DNA from: a candidate division Hyd24-12 bacterium UBA6080
GTDB lineage: Bacteria > Fermentibacterota > Fermentibacteria > Fermentibacterales > JCC-6
NCBI GenBank assembly: GCA_002436025.1
Contig: DIXM01000004.1
Span: forward strand, 90,379 to 154,378
Direction: 5' to 3'
Length of the DNA stretch: 64,000 nucleotides
Below the pieces are notes generated by a model. It was not told where the DNA came from. It saw nothing but the letters and a program-made list of their open reading frames with translations, and searched no databases. The position numbers and the translations under genes were made by a program. Positions 8,108 to 17,618 of this stretch are shown here, one piece after another; position 1 is the stretch's first letter; each line of letters begins with the position of its first letter.

Positions 8108-9214
8108 TCAGCCCCCCATGTGGATGGTCTGGGTCGGGAAGGCGAACTCCATGCCTGCGGCGCTCACGGCGTGCATCACCGACAGGTTGATCTCTTCCCT
8201 TAAACGCAGCCATTCCACGAAGTCGGTGGTCTTCACGAAGAACTTCATCTCGATCTTCAGCGCATAGCTTTCGAACCCGGTGAAGAAGACCATTATCGAT
8301 CCATCATCAACCATGGGGTTCCGGTGAAGCAGATCCCTGAGCCCTTCGAGGAGGGCTTCCATCATGGGGGGTGTGGGGCCGTACGTGACGCCAACCGTGA
8401 TCTCAGTGCGGCGCATGGGTCTTTGTGACAGGTTGTCGATGGTGGAGTCCACCACCTCCTTGTTGGGAATGGAGACAAGTGTTTTGCCGAAGGTCCTAAT
8501 CCTGGTTGACCTGAGGCCAATCTCTTCCACGATGCCTTCAGTGCCTCCGATCTGAACCAGGTCGCCCACCCTGAAGGGTTTGTCCATGAACAGGATGATC
8601 GAGCTGAAGAAACCGCTCAGGCTGTCCTGGGCTGCCAGGGCGACCGCAATGCCACCGATCCCGAGGCCGGCGATGATCCCGCTGAGAGGGTATCCAAGCA
8701 TCTGAAGGAAGAAGCCGACTCCCATGACACCCACCAGGATCTTCGCCAGTTTCCTGAGAACCGGGACCATCTGGTTGTCCAGCCGTGACCCCGCGCCGGT
8801 GTCGGTCGAGCACTTCCGGGATGCCACTGAATCGATGAGTATCCAAACGGTCCAGATCGCGCCTGCCAGGACCAGGAACAAAAACAGCTTCAGCGCGGCC
8901 GCAGAGAGTCCCGGCGAGATACCAAGCAGCGTAAGCGATGCGTAAAGACCACCCCAGAAGACTATCATCCCCACTGGTCTTGCCGCGTTCCGCAGGAAGC
9001 ATGCAGGAATGCCGGCGCCCTTCCCCGCACTTTTTCGCATGACAAAGCCCGCGAGCTTTCGGGCAAGGAGTGACAACACTGCCAGCAAAGCGAATGCGCC
9101 GATCTTGCCCAGGGGGATCCCGGCTGCCCCGTAACCGATGTACTCGTCAAGAAAGCCCAATGAGCGCCTCCCCGTGATGATGCCCAAAGCACGTATAACC
9201 GTGGGATTCAACAT
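8108..9214 (-). CDS. MscS family mechanosensitive ion channel
   Basis: About 368 residues. Four or five transmembrane segments precede the MscS pore region (GLGIGGIAVALAAQDSLSGF), with the conserved small-residue helix and the beta domain GDLVQIGGTEGIVEEIGLRS. TRIRTFGKTLVSIPNKEV is the classical MscS middle domain. The product should gate at the inner membrane and release solutes on osmotic downshift. I choose ATG 9214, with an AGGA site 8 bases upstream, over the TTG at 9238, which falls in a TTGACA-like sequence. It lies divergent from lepB across about 80 bases and ends two bases before radC begins. Confidence 0.9.
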   Translation of the reverse strand: MLNPTVIRALGIITGRRSLGFLDEYIGYGAAGIPLGKIGAFALLAVLSLLARKLAGFVMRKSAGKGAGIPACFLRNAARPVGMIVFWGGLYASLTLLGISPGLSAAALKLFLFLVLAGAIWTVWILIDSVASRKCSTDTGAGSRLDNQMVPVLRKLAKILVGVMGVGFFLQMLGYPLSGIIAGLGIGGIAVALAAQDSLSGFFSSIILFMDKPFRVGDLVQIGGTEGIVEEIGLRSTRIRTFGKTLVSIPNKEVVDSTIDNLSQRPMRRTEITVGVTYGPTPPMMEALLEGLRDLLHRNPMVDDGSIMVFFTGFESYALKIEMKFFVKTTDFVEWLRLREEINLSVMHAVSAAGMEFAFPTQTIHMGG

Positions 9215-9241
9215 TACAGCAGTCCTGCGGGGTGTCAACCG

Positions 9242-9270
9242 TTGACGAAAGGGTATTCTCTGCCCATTAT
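9242..9270 (+). promoter_or_regulatory. Predicted sigma-70 type promoter for lepB
   Basis: TTGACG (9242-9247), 17-base spacer, CATTAT (9265-9270). The ATG of lepB at 9292 follows about 20 bases later with an AAAGGGGAA ribosome site. The position in a divergent gap supports the call. Confidence 0.5.
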
Positions 9271-9291
9271 GGGCGTTCGGAAAGGGGAATC

Positions 9292-10029
9292 ATGACGGAC
9301 AAATCCCTGAAGACCTACAACTGGTTTCTGCAGGTGGCCCTTGCGCTTCTGATCTTTTTCGGTTGCCTCAGGCCCTACATCATCGAGGCATTCAGGATCC
9401 CCACCCCCAGCATGGAGCGCACGCTCCTTGTTGGCGATCACCTGCTGGTCCTCAAGGTGGCCAAGGGGCAGTACATCCCCTGGACCGACAGGGCAAGACC
9501 TCTCATTCACGGCTTCAGGGGGGGCGAGCACGGCCTTCTCATGCCCGGCACGGGCTCCCTAAGGCTCGGCGAGGTGATCGTGTTCAGGTACCCCGCGCAA
9601 CCCGACACCGACTTCGTGAAGAGGGTGGTGGCCCTTTCCGGCGACACCGTGAAGGTCATGGGCGACACCCTGTTCGTGAACGGTTCACCTTCTCCCTGGC
9701 ACGGCATGTTCCAGGACATGCTGAGCGCCAGCATCATCGACGATGACTGGCCGGCATGCCTTCCCATGCTGAGGGGCAGGGTTCCCGACCTCGCCTTCGA
9801 TGTCATCGCGCGAACCGTTGTCCTCGACAACGAGGGCGACCCGGCATACATCGTACCCGAGGGCCACATCTTCATGATGGGCGACAATCGTGATCACTCC
9901 AGCGACAGCAGGATATGGGGCCCCCTCGACGAAAACCTCATCAAGGGAAAGGCTCTGGTGATTTACTGGTCCTGGCTTCCGGGAAGGGGTTTCCCCGACC
10001 TGTCCAGGGTGACCATGCTGGTGAGGTGA
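9292..10029 (+). CDS. lepB: Signal peptidase I
   Basis: This 245-residue S26 peptidase has one N-terminal transmembrane segment (residues 10-26), then IPTPSMERTL with nucleophile Ser40, DFVKRVVAL with general-base Lys110, and the box E motif MGDNRDHSSDSR. It cleaves signal peptides of secreted proteins on the outer face of the inner membrane. A roughly 50-residue stretch between the Lys box and box E (around WPACLPMLRGRVPDLAF) is an insertion relative to minimal enzymes. The ATG at 9292 gives the correct membrane anchor; the frame upstream of it holds the promoter. A second, Ser/His-type peptidase in this window (32036-32431) is a different family branch. Confidence 0.93.
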   Translation: MTDKSLKTYNWFLQVALALLIFFGCLRPYIIEAFRIPTPSMERTLLVGDHLLVLKVAKGQYIPWTDRARPLIHGFRGGEHGLLMPGTGSLRLGEVIVFRYPAQPDTDFVKRVVALSGDTVKVMGDTLFVNGSPSPWHGMFQDMLSASIIDDDWPACLPMLRGRVPDLAFDVIARTVVLDNEGDPAYIVPEGHIFMMGDNRDHSSDSRIWGPLDENLIKGKALVIYWSWLPGRGFPDLSRVTMLVR

Positions 10030-10036
10030 GGTTTCC

Positions 10037-10963
10037 ATGATGCTTCTGCCCTATTCCGAGGTTCTTTTCGGGCGGATACCCGTCGAGTTCCTCAAGCTGA
10101 AAAAGGTTCTGGACAGCGCCATGGACAACCGTGATTACCGCCGGGACGGCTACTGGGAGGTCACATCCGACGACGAGGTCCTGGCAAGGCTCATCCTCAA
10201 GGGGGGGCGCCCCTACTACATCCACGGCAATCCCAGCCTCGACTCGGCTGCCTTCATCAACTGGATGGAGCTCGAGAACCGTGAGATCAGCCTCACCGTA
10301 CGCTTTCTCGAGGAAGGATGCCTCCCTTCCCTGATGAAATACCTCAGGGACGACCCGGTCCTGACCGACCTCGAGAACTCCCAGGGCGAAGTCCTGCAGC
10401 TGCTGCACTCACTTCGAACGTCCGGCGAGAGCGGCCTTGTAAGCATGCGTTACCCGGAGGGCACTCTGCTCATTCCGGTCAGGGAGGGAAAAGTGTCGCG
10501 GGGGTGGGGCTCGGGCGCCACGTTCCCGGGCAGAAAACTCGTCGACTTCCTGAAGAGCGACGCCACGATCGAGGGTGTTGCCGAATTCAGGGAGGGCGAT
10601 ATCAGGGAGCTTTCTCCCCTCGGCATAGCCGAGGTTTCGGTCATCCTCGGGTCCGTGAACTCGTGGCTCGATTCACTGAGGCCGGTCTGGCCGCAGTGCG
10701 AAGGCGTCATTCCCGAGCTTCTGGCAAAGCTCAAGAAGCGCGATGAATGGATGAGCCCCCTCGATTACGAGAGCGGAGACAACCTTTTCCTGCGGGAACA
10801 GCTTTCGGATTCCAGCCTGTTCCCCGACGCCATGGCGATGTTCGTGAACAACCTGTGCAAGAAGCACCCGTCCCCGACCACCGCCATGAAACTCTTCACC
10901 AGCATCAACCGGGGCAGGGAAGCCGTACTGTCCTCGGTGGGCATGCTGGAAAAACTTGTCTGA
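10037..10963 (+). CDS. Hypothetical protein following lepB
   Basis: This 308-residue soluble protein begins 7 bases after lepB. Its first half suggests a DUF4388-like fold (LARLILKGGRPYYIHGNPS, with a following charged helix), the kind seen in proteins linked to two-component or gliding systems, but I cannot confirm this. The second half is helical and charged, ending in KLFTSINRGREAVLSSVGMLEKL. No signal peptide, transmembrane segment or catalytic motif is visible. It converges on trkA with a 7-base gap. Confidence 0.6.
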   Translation: MMLLPYSEVLFGRIPVEFLKLKKVLDSAMDNRDYRRDGYWEVTSDDEVLARLILKGGRPYYIHGNPSLDSAAFINWMELENREISLTVRFLEEGCLPSLMKYLRDDPVLTDLENSQGEVLQLLHSLRTSGESGLVSMRYPEGTLLIPVREGKVSRGWGSGATFPGRKLVDFLKSDATIEGVAEFREGDIRELSPLGIAEVSVILGSVNSWLDSLRPVWPQCEGVIPELLAKLKKRDEWMSPLDYESGDNLFLREQLSDSSLFPDAMAMFVNNLCKKHPSPTTAMKLFTSINRGREAVLSSVGMLEKLV

Positions 10964-10970
10964 AGCGGGG

Positions 10971-11627
10971 CTATTTGAGCCTGTCGAAATCCTCGCGGCT
11001 GCCTATCAGCCAGAGAAGGTCGCCCTCTTCGAGAACATCTTCAGGAAGCGGAACCCTGTAGTCGTACCCGTCCTTTATCTTCTTGCCGAAGAAGGCGATG
11101 TTGACCCCGAATATCCTTCTGATATCAAGGTCCTTGATGCGCTTGTTCAGCATGTCGCGGGCAGGTTCGGTGATCCTGAGCTCAATGCCCGACCTGAGGG
11201 GCACGTACTCCTTCACGCCGGTGTAGGTGATAGCCCTGGCCTTGTTTATACCCTGTTCGTGTTCGGGCCTGTAGACCTCGTCGGCGCCCACGGCGACAAG
11301 GATGCGTTGCTCCCTGTCTGAGCCCGCCCGGCTGATGACCCTGAGCCCCATGTCCTTCAGGATCCTTGTGACAAGGACGTTGGTTCCGAAGTCCTCGCCG
11401 ATGGCCACCACGGCCAGGTCGACGGAAGCCAGCCCGTGACCCCTTAGAAGGCTTTCGTCGGCGCAGTCGAAACAGACCGCATTGTATACCTTGTTGCTTA
11501 TCTCCTGGATCTTCTTCTCGCTTCTGTCGATGGCTATCACCTCGACGCCCTGCCGCTCAAGTTCCATGGCGAGGCTGCTGCCAAAGGACCCAAGTCCTAT
11601 CACTGCGATTTTCGAGGGCTTTTCCAT
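10971..11627 (-). CDS. trkA: Trk/Ktr potassium uptake regulatory subunit (TrkA family)
   Basis: 218 residues. The N-terminal RCK/Rossmann domain has the nucleotide-binding motif IAVIGLGSFGSSLA with acidic VIAIDR after strand 2. The C-terminal RCK_C (TrkA-C) domain ends in EDVLEEGDLLWLIGSRED. Such single-RCK proteins (KtrA/TrkA type) form an octameric ring under the membrane channel subunit and gate it according to bound nucleotide. The channel gene trkH lies directly upstream on the same strand, 11 bases away, so the two form one operon. Confidence 0.92.
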   Translation of the reverse strand: MEKPSKIAVIGLGSFGSSLAMELERQGVEVIAIDRSEKKIQEISNKVYNAVCFDCADESLLRGHGLASVDLAVVAIGEDFGTNVLVTRILKDMGLRVISRAGSDREQRILVAVGADEVYRPEHEQGINKARAITYTGVKEYVPLRSGIELRITEPARDMLNKRIKDLDIRRIFGVNIAFFGKKIKDGYDYRVPLPEDVLEEGDLLWLIGSREDFDRLK

Positions 11628-11638
11628 TCCTGTCCTGT

Positions 11639-13393
11639 CTACCCTATTGTGATCCTGGCTTCAGGATACAGATACTTCGAAGAGTCCACCCTGAAGGTTG
11701 CGGCCGCAAGCGTTGCCGGCACCGTACGCCCTATGAACATGGTAATGATAACGATCCACTTTCCCAAAGTGGTAAGCCCGGGCGTTACTCCTGTCGACAA
11801 CCCGACTGTTCCAAAGGCGCTCATGGATTCAAAAACATACTCCATGGGTTCCCGGGAGCCCATGGCAGCCTTTTCGGAAAGAAGCAGGGCGAATGCCGAC
11901 GCCGAGAACACGACGAATCCTATGGTAAAGATCGCTCCCGCCCTTCTCAGGTCGAAGTTCGGGATCCTTCTTTTCCAGATCTCAGGATTCAGTTTTCCCG
12001 TGATGAGCGACCGCGTGGAAAGCAGCATCAGCCCCAGGGCGGTGGTTTTCACCCCGCCGCCCGTACCACCCGGGGAAGCTCCAACGAACATCAGAAGGAT
12101 GAAGAGCCAGCGGATCTGGGGCAGAAGGGAAGCCGTGGGCACAGTGTTGAAACCAGCGGTCCTCGGAGTAACCGCCTGAAGGAAGGAGTTCGCCAGCTTG
12201 TCTTCAAGGTTCATTCCCTTCAGTGTGTTGTTCCATTCCAGACCGAGGAAGGCCGTGAAAGCCAGCACTATGAGAATGAATGTCATCAGGCAGACGAAGC
12301 GGGACTGAAGGGGAAGGCGCATCCTGCGCCCCGTCCTGATGAACCCGACCCATCGCATGGTAATTGCCGTGAGCACCCCGAAACCAAGCCCTCCCAGCAC
12401 TATGAGCGAACCGATGATAACGGATGTTGCGGGTGAGCCGCTGAACCCTTCGAGATTTGACGAGTTCAGGCTGAAACCGGCGTTGCAGAAGGCGCTCACG
12501 CTGTGGAAAACGGACTGCCAGACAAGCTCGCCCATGCTCCACTCGGGTCTCAGACCCCTCCATGTTGACATGAGCATCAGCGCCCCGACTATCTCGATCA
12601 CCAGTGTCCACATGATGATGGAGACAATGATCTGTTTCAGGTCGCTGATGAAATCGCTGTCCATCAGGCGGCTCAGTGAGAAGGCGTCGCGCAGGCTGAG
12701 GTTCTTGCCCAGGGAAAGGGCGAAGAACGCGGCGAAGGTCATTATGCCCAGCCCGCCGGTCTGGATGAGCAGAAGTATGATGGACTGCCCGAACCCGGTG
12801 AAATCCTTCTCGGTGTCGATCACCGAAAGGCCCGTGACGCAGGTGGCGCTTGCGCTCGTGAAGAATGCGTCGGTGAATGTGATGGTGTACCCTTCGGGGG
12901 TGGCTTTGGGATGCATGAGGAGCAGGGCGCCCAGAAGGATGGTGATGAGGAAGCTTGCGGGAAGGACCAGGGCGGGGTTCAGCCTGCCGGCGAGCCTGAT
13001 GATCATTCTCAGGATGACCCGCCCCGCCATCAGGAAGGCGTAAACGGAGGCCGTCACGCCGGGCTCGGGGATCCATCGGGCACCCCACCCCGCAAGTGCA
13101 GCGGCAAAATGCAGCAGGATGCCGGCAAGCAGCAGTGAGCCCATGACCCGGAACCAGGGGGTGCGCCTGTCGGGCACGAGCCCGTCCCTTTTCGCCACGA
13201 AGGGCGCAAGAAGGAACAGCACGCTCTCCAGAATGAAGAAAAGTGTTACGGGCTGCAACAGGCTGCTGCTGCTGATCTGGAAGTAGTGCCTCGCGGCGAA
13301 CAAACCCATGACCAGCAGGCAGTTGGCGAATCCGTAGACCGTGCTGCCGAACCTTTTCAAGTATGCTTTCCCTTCCGCTGCGGATTGGAGCAT
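11639..13393 (-). CDS. trkH: Trk/Ktr potassium uptake channel subunit (TrkH/KtrB family)
   Basis: About 584 residues with many transmembrane helices. Four selectivity-filter loops are visible in order: SASATCVTGLSV, HSVSAFCNAGFSL, QAVTPRTAGFNT and ESMSAFGTVGLSTG, each with the conserved filter Gly. An extra N-terminal region of two to five helices precedes the first repeat. It would carry K+ (possibly with Na+ or H+) across the inner membrane, controlled by the TrkA partner downstream. The open frame runs back to 13603, but that part overlaps the divergent aldolase gene, so I start at ATG 13393. The gap to the aldolase is only 51 bases. Confidence 0.9.
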   Translation of the reverse strand: MLQSAAEGKAYLKRFGSTVYGFANCLLVMGLFAARHYFQISSSSLLQPVTLFFILESVLFLLAPFVAKRDGLVPDRRTPWFRVMGSLLLAGILLHFAAALAGWGARWIPEPGVTASVYAFLMAGRVILRMIIRLAGRLNPALVLPASFLITILLGALLLMHPKATPEGYTITFTDAFFTSASATCVTGLSVIDTEKDFTGFGQSIILLLIQTGGLGIMTFAAFFALSLGKNLSLRDAFSLSRLMDSDFISDLKQIIVSIIMWTLVIEIVGALMLMSTWRGLRPEWSMGELVWQSVFHSVSAFCNAGFSLNSSNLEGFSGSPATSVIIGSLIVLGGLGFGVLTAITMRWVGFIRTGRRMRLPLQSRFVCLMTFILIVLAFTAFLGLEWNNTLKGMNLEDKLANSFLQAVTPRTAGFNTVPTASLLPQIRWLFILLMFVGASPGGTGGGVKTTALGLMLLSTRSLITGKLNPEIWKRRIPNFDLRRAGAIFTIGFVVFSASAFALLLSEKAAMGSREPMEYVFESMSAFGTVGLSTGVTPGLTTLGKWIVIITMFIGRTVPATLAAATFRVDSSKYLYPEARITIG

Positions 13394-13444
13394 ATTTATC
13401 CATAACCGCCCAAAGGTCAAGCACCCTCCCTGGAAGGAGCCGCA

Positions 13445-14707
13445 ATGCACCCGGCAAAATACGAGAAGTTCCTTGGTCTTCGCCCAGTCAACGTGCGGAA
13501 CGCCTTGCCCGGAAGCCTTTGCGGTCTGGCTTCGGGAAGGGATATAGCCCTTGCGGCCTCGAGGGCCGACGCCATAGTAATGGCCTGCAACATACGCCAT
13601 CACATGTGCATCCCGGGCATATTCAGGGCGGCAAGAAAAGCCGATTCAGTGGTGATGCTCGAACTTGCCAAGTCCGAAGCCACATACACCGGGGTCTCCT
13701 TCGAGAACCTTCCTGGAATCGCCGCCCATGTTTCCAGCCTCCTCGGTGACAGGATCGTATTCGGCCTTCACATGGATCACTTCGCGGTGAAGTCCACGTC
13801 GGAGAGGGATCATGCCATGAAGGCCATTCCAGCTGCCATCGGCCATGGATGGACCAGCGTCGCCATAGACGCAAGCCACAACCCGGACTGGGAGAACCTC
13901 TCCTACACACGCGACGTGGCCCTCAGCATCCCTCCCTACATAGGCCTCGAGGCGGAAGTGGGGGAGATACGCGGCGGGGACGTTCTGACTACCGTACAGG
14001 AAGCCGAGTACTTCGTGGGCGGTCTGAACAGCTGGGGGGTCTTTCCCGACTTCCTTGCCATAAGCAACGGTTCGAAGCACGGCACCTACGACAGCGCTTC
14101 GGGCGAATCCGAGGGCATAAACCTGGCGCGCACCGGCGAGATAGCCAGTGCCATCGAGCGGTACGGCTGCGTGATCGCCCAGCACGGGATCAGCGGAACT
14201 CCGCTTGACAAGGTTGGTCTCTTCACGAAGTACGGCATCCGCAAGGGTAATGTGGGAACGCTCTGGCAGAACGTTCTTTTCGGGCTGGACGTCGACCCGG
14301 AGAGCGGCAATGCGTACACCGAGAACGGCCGGTGGGTCAAGAGGCCCGATCGGGGCATCCCGATGGAACTCTGGAACGAGATGACCGCATACGCCGATTC
14401 CATCGGCATGGCCGGCAACTCGGGGGACTACAAGAAGCTGAACCTTCCTTTCCACCACAGGATCATGGCCGTGGACGGTGAGTACAGGACCAGGATAATA
14501 GATGACACCGAGCGCTGGGCCCTCAGGTTCTTCGATGCCTTCAACTCGGTCGGAACCGCGTCCAGACTGGTCGATGCAGTCGCGGACAGGGGTGACTGGA
14601 ACAGCTCACCATCAAGGAAGATAATCGTGGAGAGGGGTGCCTACGGAGCCCATAACCCGCCCGACGCCGGGACGGTCGAAGCCGTGAAGGGTGATTTTTC
14701 TGACTGA
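13445..14707 (+). CDS. Class II (zinc) aldolase, fructose-bisphosphate aldolase-like
   Basis: The 420-residue protein shows class II aldolase landmarks in order: GLHMDHFA (zinc His), SVAIDASHNP, GLEAEVGEIRGG (zinc Glu), LAISNGSKHGTY (zinc His) and IAQHGISGTP (the phosphate/Gly loop, usually HGGSG). Class II enzymes split fructose-1,6-bisphosphate or related ketose phosphates using Zn2+. It is longer than the usual 280-350 residues and the loops are variant, so the exact sugar is unsure. The ATG has a strong GGAAGGAG site. Its end overlaps pyrC by 17 bases, at the head of a long operon. Confidence 0.82.
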   Translation: MHPAKYEKFLGLRPVNVRNALPGSLCGLASGRDIALAASRADAIVMACNIRHHMCIPGIFRAARKADSVVMLELAKSEATYTGVSFENLPGIAAHVSSLLGDRIVFGLHMDHFAVKSTSERDHAMKAIPAAIGHGWTSVAIDASHNPDWENLSYTRDVALSIPPYIGLEAEVGEIRGGDVLTTVQEAEYFVGGLNSWGVFPDFLAISNGSKHGTYDSASGESEGINLARTGEIASAIERYGCVIAQHGISGTPLDKVGLFTKYGIRKGNVGTLWQNVLFGLDVDPESGNAYTENGRWVKRPDRGIPMELWNEMTAYADSIGMAGNSGDYKKLNLPFHHRIMAVDGEYRTRIIDDTERWALRFFDAFNSVGTASRLVDAVADRGDWNSSPSRKIIVERGAYGAHNPPDAGTVEAVKGDFSD

Positions 14708-15965
14708 CATTTACCTTTCAGGTCCAAGGGTCCTCAACCCCGCCCGGGGAACCGACTCGGTCGCGGACATTCTCATCCGCGACGGAAAGGTGGTCTTCCC
14801 CGCAGCCGGCGATGTTCCGCAGGGTTGTGAGATGATGGACTGCATGGGTCTCTGGGCCATGCCGGGCCTGGTGGACATGCACGTGCACCTCAGGACGCCC
14901 GGTAACACAGGCGCGGAGACCCTCGAATCGGGGCTGCGGGCCGCACTTGCGGGGGGAGTAACCACAGTCGGGCTAATGCCCAATACCAACCCCCCCATTG
15001 ACAACCCGGAGCTGGCGGGAAAATTGATGCGGACCGTCGAAAACCTGAAGCTGGCGGCTGCGGTCCCCGTTCCCTGCGTTACCGTCGGCGGTGCCGGCGG
15101 CCCCCTGACAGACCTCGAGGCTTTTGCATCCCTTGGATTGAAGGCCTTCTCCGATGACGGCCATCCCGTAATGCCCGACCGGTCATTCCGGGCTGCGTGC
15201 GAAAGGATCGCCGCGTTCGGTGGCGTCCTGGTCGAGCACCCCGAGAACACCGCCCTAGCAGCGGGCGGGGTTGTGAACCTCGGACCCGTTTCTGTGGCAC
15301 TTGGCGTTCCCGGCCTCTCCGAAGAGTCCGAGTGGTCCGACGCGGCCAGGTGTGTGGCCCTTCTCGAAGGCACGGGCGCAAGGCTTCACCTCACCCATCT
15401 GTCCAGCCCCGAGTCCGTGAGGATCGCAAGTCAAGCCGCCGCGAAAGGTCTTTCAGTTACCTGTGACGTCACACCGCACCACCTGGCGCTTTCCCACGAC
15501 ATCCTTCAGGCCCTTGGAAGTGCTGCGAAGATGAATCCTCCGCTGCGTTCTGAAGAGAGCAGGCGGGAACTCGTTTCAATGTGCGCCCACGGCCTCGTGG
15601 GTGTGGTGGCAAGCGATCATGCCCCCCACACACGTGAATCGAAGGACATTCCCCTGCAGTCCGCCGCCTTCGGGGTCACCGGCCTCGAGACCCTTCTTCC
15701 GGTGACAATGGGCGTTCTGTCCGGTGAAGGGGGGATGTCGCCCCTGGCCGTTGTGGCAATGCTTTCCACAGCGCCAGCTTCGGTGCTTGGCATCGAGATC
15801 CCTGACCTTCGCAGTGAGACATGCGATTCGCTGGTCCTTTTCGACCCCGGGGAGGAGTGGGTCTTCCAGGGCGGGTACTCGCTTTCCAGGAATACGCCGT
15901 TCCTCGGCACGCGGCTCACGGGAAGGGTTGTCATGACCCTTTGCAGGGGGAGGGTCTTTCAATGA
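14691..15965 (+). CDS. pyrC: Dihydroorotase (class I)
   Basis: 424 residues, GTG start inside the end of the aldolase gene. Amidohydrolase motifs: LVDMHVHLRTPG (metal HxH), GLKAFSDDGHPV (the Asp-containing bridge region typical of class I enzymes), HLTHLSSPESV, CDVTPHHL, KMNPPLR and ASDHAPHT. It closes carbamoyl-aspartate to dihydroorotate, the third step of pyrimidine synthesis. pyrK, pyrD and pyrF follow downstream in the same direction. Its stop overlaps the next start (ATGA). carA, carB and pyrB are not in the window. Confidence 0.93.
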   Translation: MIFLTDIYLSGPRVLNPARGTDSVADILIRDGKVVFPAAGDVPQGCEMMDCMGLWAMPGLVDMHVHLRTPGNTGAETLESGLRAALAGGVTTVGLMPNTNPPIDNPELAGKLMRTVENLKLAAAVPVPCVTVGGAGGPLTDLEAFASLGLKAFSDDGHPVMPDRSFRAACERIAAFGGVLVEHPENTALAAGGVVNLGPVSVALGVPGLSEESEWSDAARCVALLEGTGARLHLTHLSSPESVRIASQAAAKGLSVTCDVTPHHLALSHDILQALGSAAKMNPPLRSEESRRELVSMCAHGLVGVVASDHAPHTRESKDIPLQSAAFGVTGLETLLPVTMGVLSGEGGMSPLAVVAMLSTAPASVLGIEIPDLRSETCDSLVLFDPGEEWVFQGGYSLSRNTPFLGTRLTGRVVMTLCRGRVFQ

Positions 15966-17611
15966 GAATGCTTCCGGGACTTGCGCTGCTTCTGGTCCTG
16001 TTACCGGGATGCGCATATTTCAACACTTTCTACAATGCCCGCAGGAAGTACGACGAAGCACTGGTCCTATACCGTGCCAATCCCGACAACCCGTCCTCCG
16101 CTGAAGAAGCCCTGCTCGAAGATGCCATCTACGGCGCCGGTAAGGTCCTTGCCAATTATCCCGAAAGCAGGTGGGTGGACGACGCCCAGCTGCTCCTGGG
16201 TGACGCATTCCTTCTCAAGGGGCAGCGCACCCTGACCGGCAGCGGCACTTCAAGCTTTCAGGACGCCATGATGGCTTACGGCGCCGTTCTTGTTATGAGC
16301 GGAGACCAGCGGGTACTGGACAGGGCAAGGCTGGGAATGGGCAGGGCTGCCATGTTGTTGGGGCGCTACAGCGACGCCGCTGCAGCCTTTCGCGAGGTCA
16401 GCGCGCAGGACCGGAGGCTTCACGCCCAGTCCAGGCTGCTTTTGTGTGATGCGCTTCTGCAGTCCGGGCTTGCGGATATGGCGCTGTCCGTGCTCGACAC
16501 CCTTACCCCCCGTGGGGGCGACAGCCTCAGGGCCGAGTACTACATAACGCTGGGCAGGACCCTCATGGAGATGGGAATGCCTGACAGCGGCGCAGTGACC
16601 GCTCTCAGGGCGGTGGAGATAGAAACCCGTGGAACGGTTTACTACAGGGCCAACATGGTTTCCGCCGAAGCCTGGATCTCGGCGGGCCGGGCGGATATGG
16701 CTTCCTCTGTTCTTGACCGCCTTCTCGGGAGCTACCGCACCAACACGGAAATGGCAGCCATTTCCCTTCTCAAGGGCAAGGCGGATCATGCATCCGGAAA
16801 CATCGGCGGCGCGCTTCAGGCCTACCTCGACGCCTCGGAGTACGATACGAGCCGCGAGTCCGGCGCCGAGGCCCTTTATCTCAGGGCGCTCCTTCTCGAG
16901 GATCAGGGCAGGACAGACGACGCCCTCGACGCGCTGACCTCTCTGGCTTCCCGTTCCGGCACGAACCTCTGGACCAGGGTCGCGGCGGACAGGCAAAGGG
17001 AGCTGTCCCTTCTAAGGCAGTACCAGGAAAAGCTTGCACTATCCGGCAATGAGGAAAGGCATCGATACCGGCTGCTCATGGCGGAGAAGAGCCTCGACCT
17101 CTACGGCAGAACACGGGAAACGGTGATGGAACTCAGGGATATCGCGGAAAACGCCGACCCTCTCAGAAGGGCCATGGCAATGAGCCTTCTGGCGGACATC
17201 GAGGGCACTCCTCCCGACTCCGCCGCCCAGCTCCGTCTCGCTGTGCTTTCCCTGGCCGACAGCTCTGATCTGGCGGGCAGGATCGAAGTGCTTCTCGGGC
17301 TCCCTCCCGGCCCCTCTGCGAACAGCAGGCCCGGGGCTGTGATCGAGAGGGCCTGGAGGGATATGGAGGCCGGAAGGTACAGTGCCGCGTGGGAATCGAT
17401 CGACGCCCTTCTAAGCTCTCACTGGAGCTACGAAACCAGGGAGCAGGCTCTGTGGGCGGCTTACAGGGCCGCTGACGGCGCCGGCATGGAACACACGCTT
17501 GTCGAGTCCTACCTTCGGGAACTGCTGCGGGACTATCCCGACACCATGGAGGGCTCTCAGGCGGCGCTCAGGCTCAATGCGGGCCAGGATGAAGGCGGGG
17601 AGGAGGAGTAG
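15962..17611 (+). CDS. TPR-repeat lipoprotein
   Basis: This 549-residue protein begins MRMLPGLALLLVLLPGCAYF, a signal peptide with a lipobox (LLPGC), so it should be lipid-anchored outside the inner membrane. Right after the Cys comes YFNTFYNARRKYDEAL, a motif I have seen at the start of TPR lipoproteins in several candidate phyla. The rest is alpha-solenoid with about a dozen tetratricopeptide-like units (for example ARLGMGRAAMLLGRYSDAAA). Such proteins act as scaffolds; a BamD-like or gliding-associated role is possible but not shown. ATG 15962 overlaps the pyrC stop. It sits between pyrC and pyrK, so it is probably co-transcribed with them. Confidence 0.82.
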   Translation: MRMLPGLALLLVLLPGCAYFNTFYNARRKYDEALVLYRANPDNPSSAEEALLEDAIYGAGKVLANYPESRWVDDAQLLLGDAFLLKGQRTLTGSGTSSFQDAMMAYGAVLVMSGDQRVLDRARLGMGRAAMLLGRYSDAAAAFREVSAQDRRLHAQSRLLLCDALLQSGLADMALSVLDTLTPRGGDSLRAEYYITLGRTLMEMGMPDSGAVTALRAVEIETRGTVYYRANMVSAEAWISAGRADMASSVLDRLLGSYRTNTEMAAISLLKGKADHASGNIGGALQAYLDASEYDTSRESGAEALYLRALLLEDQGRTDDALDALTSLASRSGTNLWTRVAADRQRELSLLRQYQEKLALSGNEERHRYRLLMAEKSLDLYGRTRETVMELRDIAENADPLRRAMAMSLLADIEGTPPDSAAQLRLAVLSLADSSDLAGRIEVLLGLPPGPSANSRPGAVIERAWRDMEAGRYSAAWESIDALLSSHWSYETREQALWAAYRAADGAGMEHTLVESYLRELLRDYPDTMEGSQAALRLNAGQDEGGEEE

Positions 17612-17618
17612 GGCGTCC

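Noticed and set aside
12204..13457. Minus-strand open frame of 417 codons overlapping trkH in another frame
   Set aside because: Arg/His/Pro-rich translation typical of a wrong frame; trkH has all four filter loops.
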